DNA of 42,251 nt from the NCBI GenBank assembly GCA_020650975.1, contig JAIPMN010002598.1, forward strand, positions 1 to 42,251, read 5' to 3'. Of this stretch, positions 41,317 to 42,251 are shown in pieces. The translations under genes were made by a program, and so were the position numbers. The notes below the pieces were generated by a model that was not told the DNA's origin, ran no database searches, and saw only the letters and a list, made by a program, of their open reading frames with translations. The stretch's first letter is position 1. The number at the start of each line of letters is the position of its first letter. Source of the stretch: Apostichopus californicus (taxonomy: Eukaryota; Echinodermata; Holothuroidea; Aspidochirotida; Stichopodidae).

Positions 41317-42251
41317 TGAGAGTTTATCGTTGGAGAGAAGTTAGAAGGGAAGAGAGAGGCAGGGAGAAGAAAGAACTGGAGCAGAATGTAATCATCATCT
41401 CCTCTTGACTAAATGATGGAGCAAAGTTGCACGAAAATATTGCTAGTCGAAAGTGATATTAAACTAAGAAACAATGGAAAGAAATCAATAATCGATTAAC
41501 ATGTGAAAACAATATATTGGGTCTTGATAAGTATAATAAGAACATTGGCTATACAGATTTCTTATGGATAGTCATAGACATGTTATTATAATACCAAGCA
41601 ACTGCAATATCAATTTGTTAAGGAGGGGGTGTTGGCAACATATTTCCAGGCTTCCGGCATTGGAATATGGTACAATTTTTTTGGTTTATGCCACTTACAT
41701 AACAGTTTTGATGATGTGTGATATTCCACATTTATAGTTAGCTTTTTGGTAATTGTTGCCCAAATTTGGTTTGTTGGTTATGTTGAGAAGCAGGATTCAT
41801 TCAGTAGAAGTTTGCTTGTCCGAGGCACGGATGATTAGCTGCTCTCATCTTTAGCTACTGAGGAGTTTTTGCATTGGTAGCTCATTTTGAGAGGAGACAC
41901 ATTTTGGAAGACAAAATACACATGATTTGTATGAAGATTCTTGAAACTTGAAAATATATTTAAAAATGAAAATGAAAATAATATGTTCTCTGGTTCTCTT
42001 ATTATTTAAAACGTATGTTAATTAGTTGGCCAGGGGTCTGGTCTGATGGGTAGACAAATGATCCTTACTCCACCACTCCCCCTCCTCACCACTCCCCCTC
42101 CTCACCCCTCACCCTCCTCACCCCTCACCCTCCTCACCCTCACCCTCTTCACCCCTCCCCTCCTCACCCCTCCCCTCACCCCTCCCTGTCCTCACCCCTT
42201 CCTGTCCTCACCCCTCCCCTCCTCACCCCTCCCCCTCCACACCCCTCCCTC
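41317..42251. other. NDUFB4 3' UTR and downstream flank
   Basis: AT-rich sequence with no recognised gene. A clear AATAAA was not found just after the stop, so the NDUFB4 3' end is unset. The final 190 bp are a C-rich array. Confidence 0.4.
42068..42251. repeat. C-rich minisatellite (CTCCTCACCCC units), runs past the window end
   Basis: Units such as CTCCTCACCCCTCCC repeat with little variation up to the last base. The complementary strand is G-rich with runs of 3-5 G and could form G-quadruplexes. Its full length lies beyond the window. Confidence 0.9.

Noticed and set aside
1-42251. LTR retroelements, Polintons or other virus-derived elements
   Set aside because: No long terminal repeats, capsid, integrase, protease or envelope-like frames were recognised; all mobile elements seen are SINEs, LINE fragments or small DNA transposons.

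Overview
The window is a stretch of animal nuclear genome: about 36% GC by impression, spliced genes with GT-AG introns, tRNA-derived SINEs, LINE tails, hAT-like DNA transposons and many tandem arrays. Gene content and repeat style suggest a marine invertebrate, and an echinoderm or related deuterostome is my best guess. The species cannot be fixed from sequence alone. No bacterial operon, CRISPR array or recognisable viral or LTR element was seen.

Four conserved housekeeping genes can be assembled exon by exon, with reading phase agreeing at every junction. (1) 2218-18933 (+): the C-terminal 20 exons (about 1032 residues) of LTN1/listerin, the ribosome quality-control E3 ligase; the N-terminal part lies upstream of the window. 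(2) 22259-26872 (+): a complete eIF1A gene in 5 exons, 148 aa. (3) 31111-38358 (-): a complete EED gene in 11 exons, 444 aa, the H3K27me3-reading WD40 subunit of PRC2. (4) 38501-41316 (+): a complete NDUFB4 gene in 3 exons, 110 aa, a complex I accessory subunit. LTN1 and eIF1A are in tandem, eIF1A and EED converge, and EED and NDUFB4 diverge from a 142-bp shared promoter with E2F-like and YY1-like sites. The genes share no pathway; only the divergent pair is likely to be co-regulated.

Between and inside the genes: 1-2217 holds transposon debris, and a 554-bp hAT-type MITE with an 8-bp duplication lies at 2474-3027. The LTN1 introns carry three copies of one tRNA-SINE, a second SINE family, two LINE 3' fragments and a 0.5-kb polypyrimidine tract. 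A 1.3-kb, 17-bp minisatellite with an assembly gap follows LTN1. A nested hAT-like/palindromic element fills eIF1A intron 1, and a 21-bp array sits in eIF1A intron 4. A 118-bp array lies just past the EED stop, and a C-rich array runs off the right end.

No new gene system was found. The most unusual signal is two tandem arrays, in two different genes, whose repeat unit is the exon/intron junction itself, so each array carries many copies of the 5' splice site. The EED exon 9 array has 17 copies of the junction and the LTN1 array has 4. A second notable signal is a pair of inverted SINEs about 55 bp either side of a single LTN1 exon.
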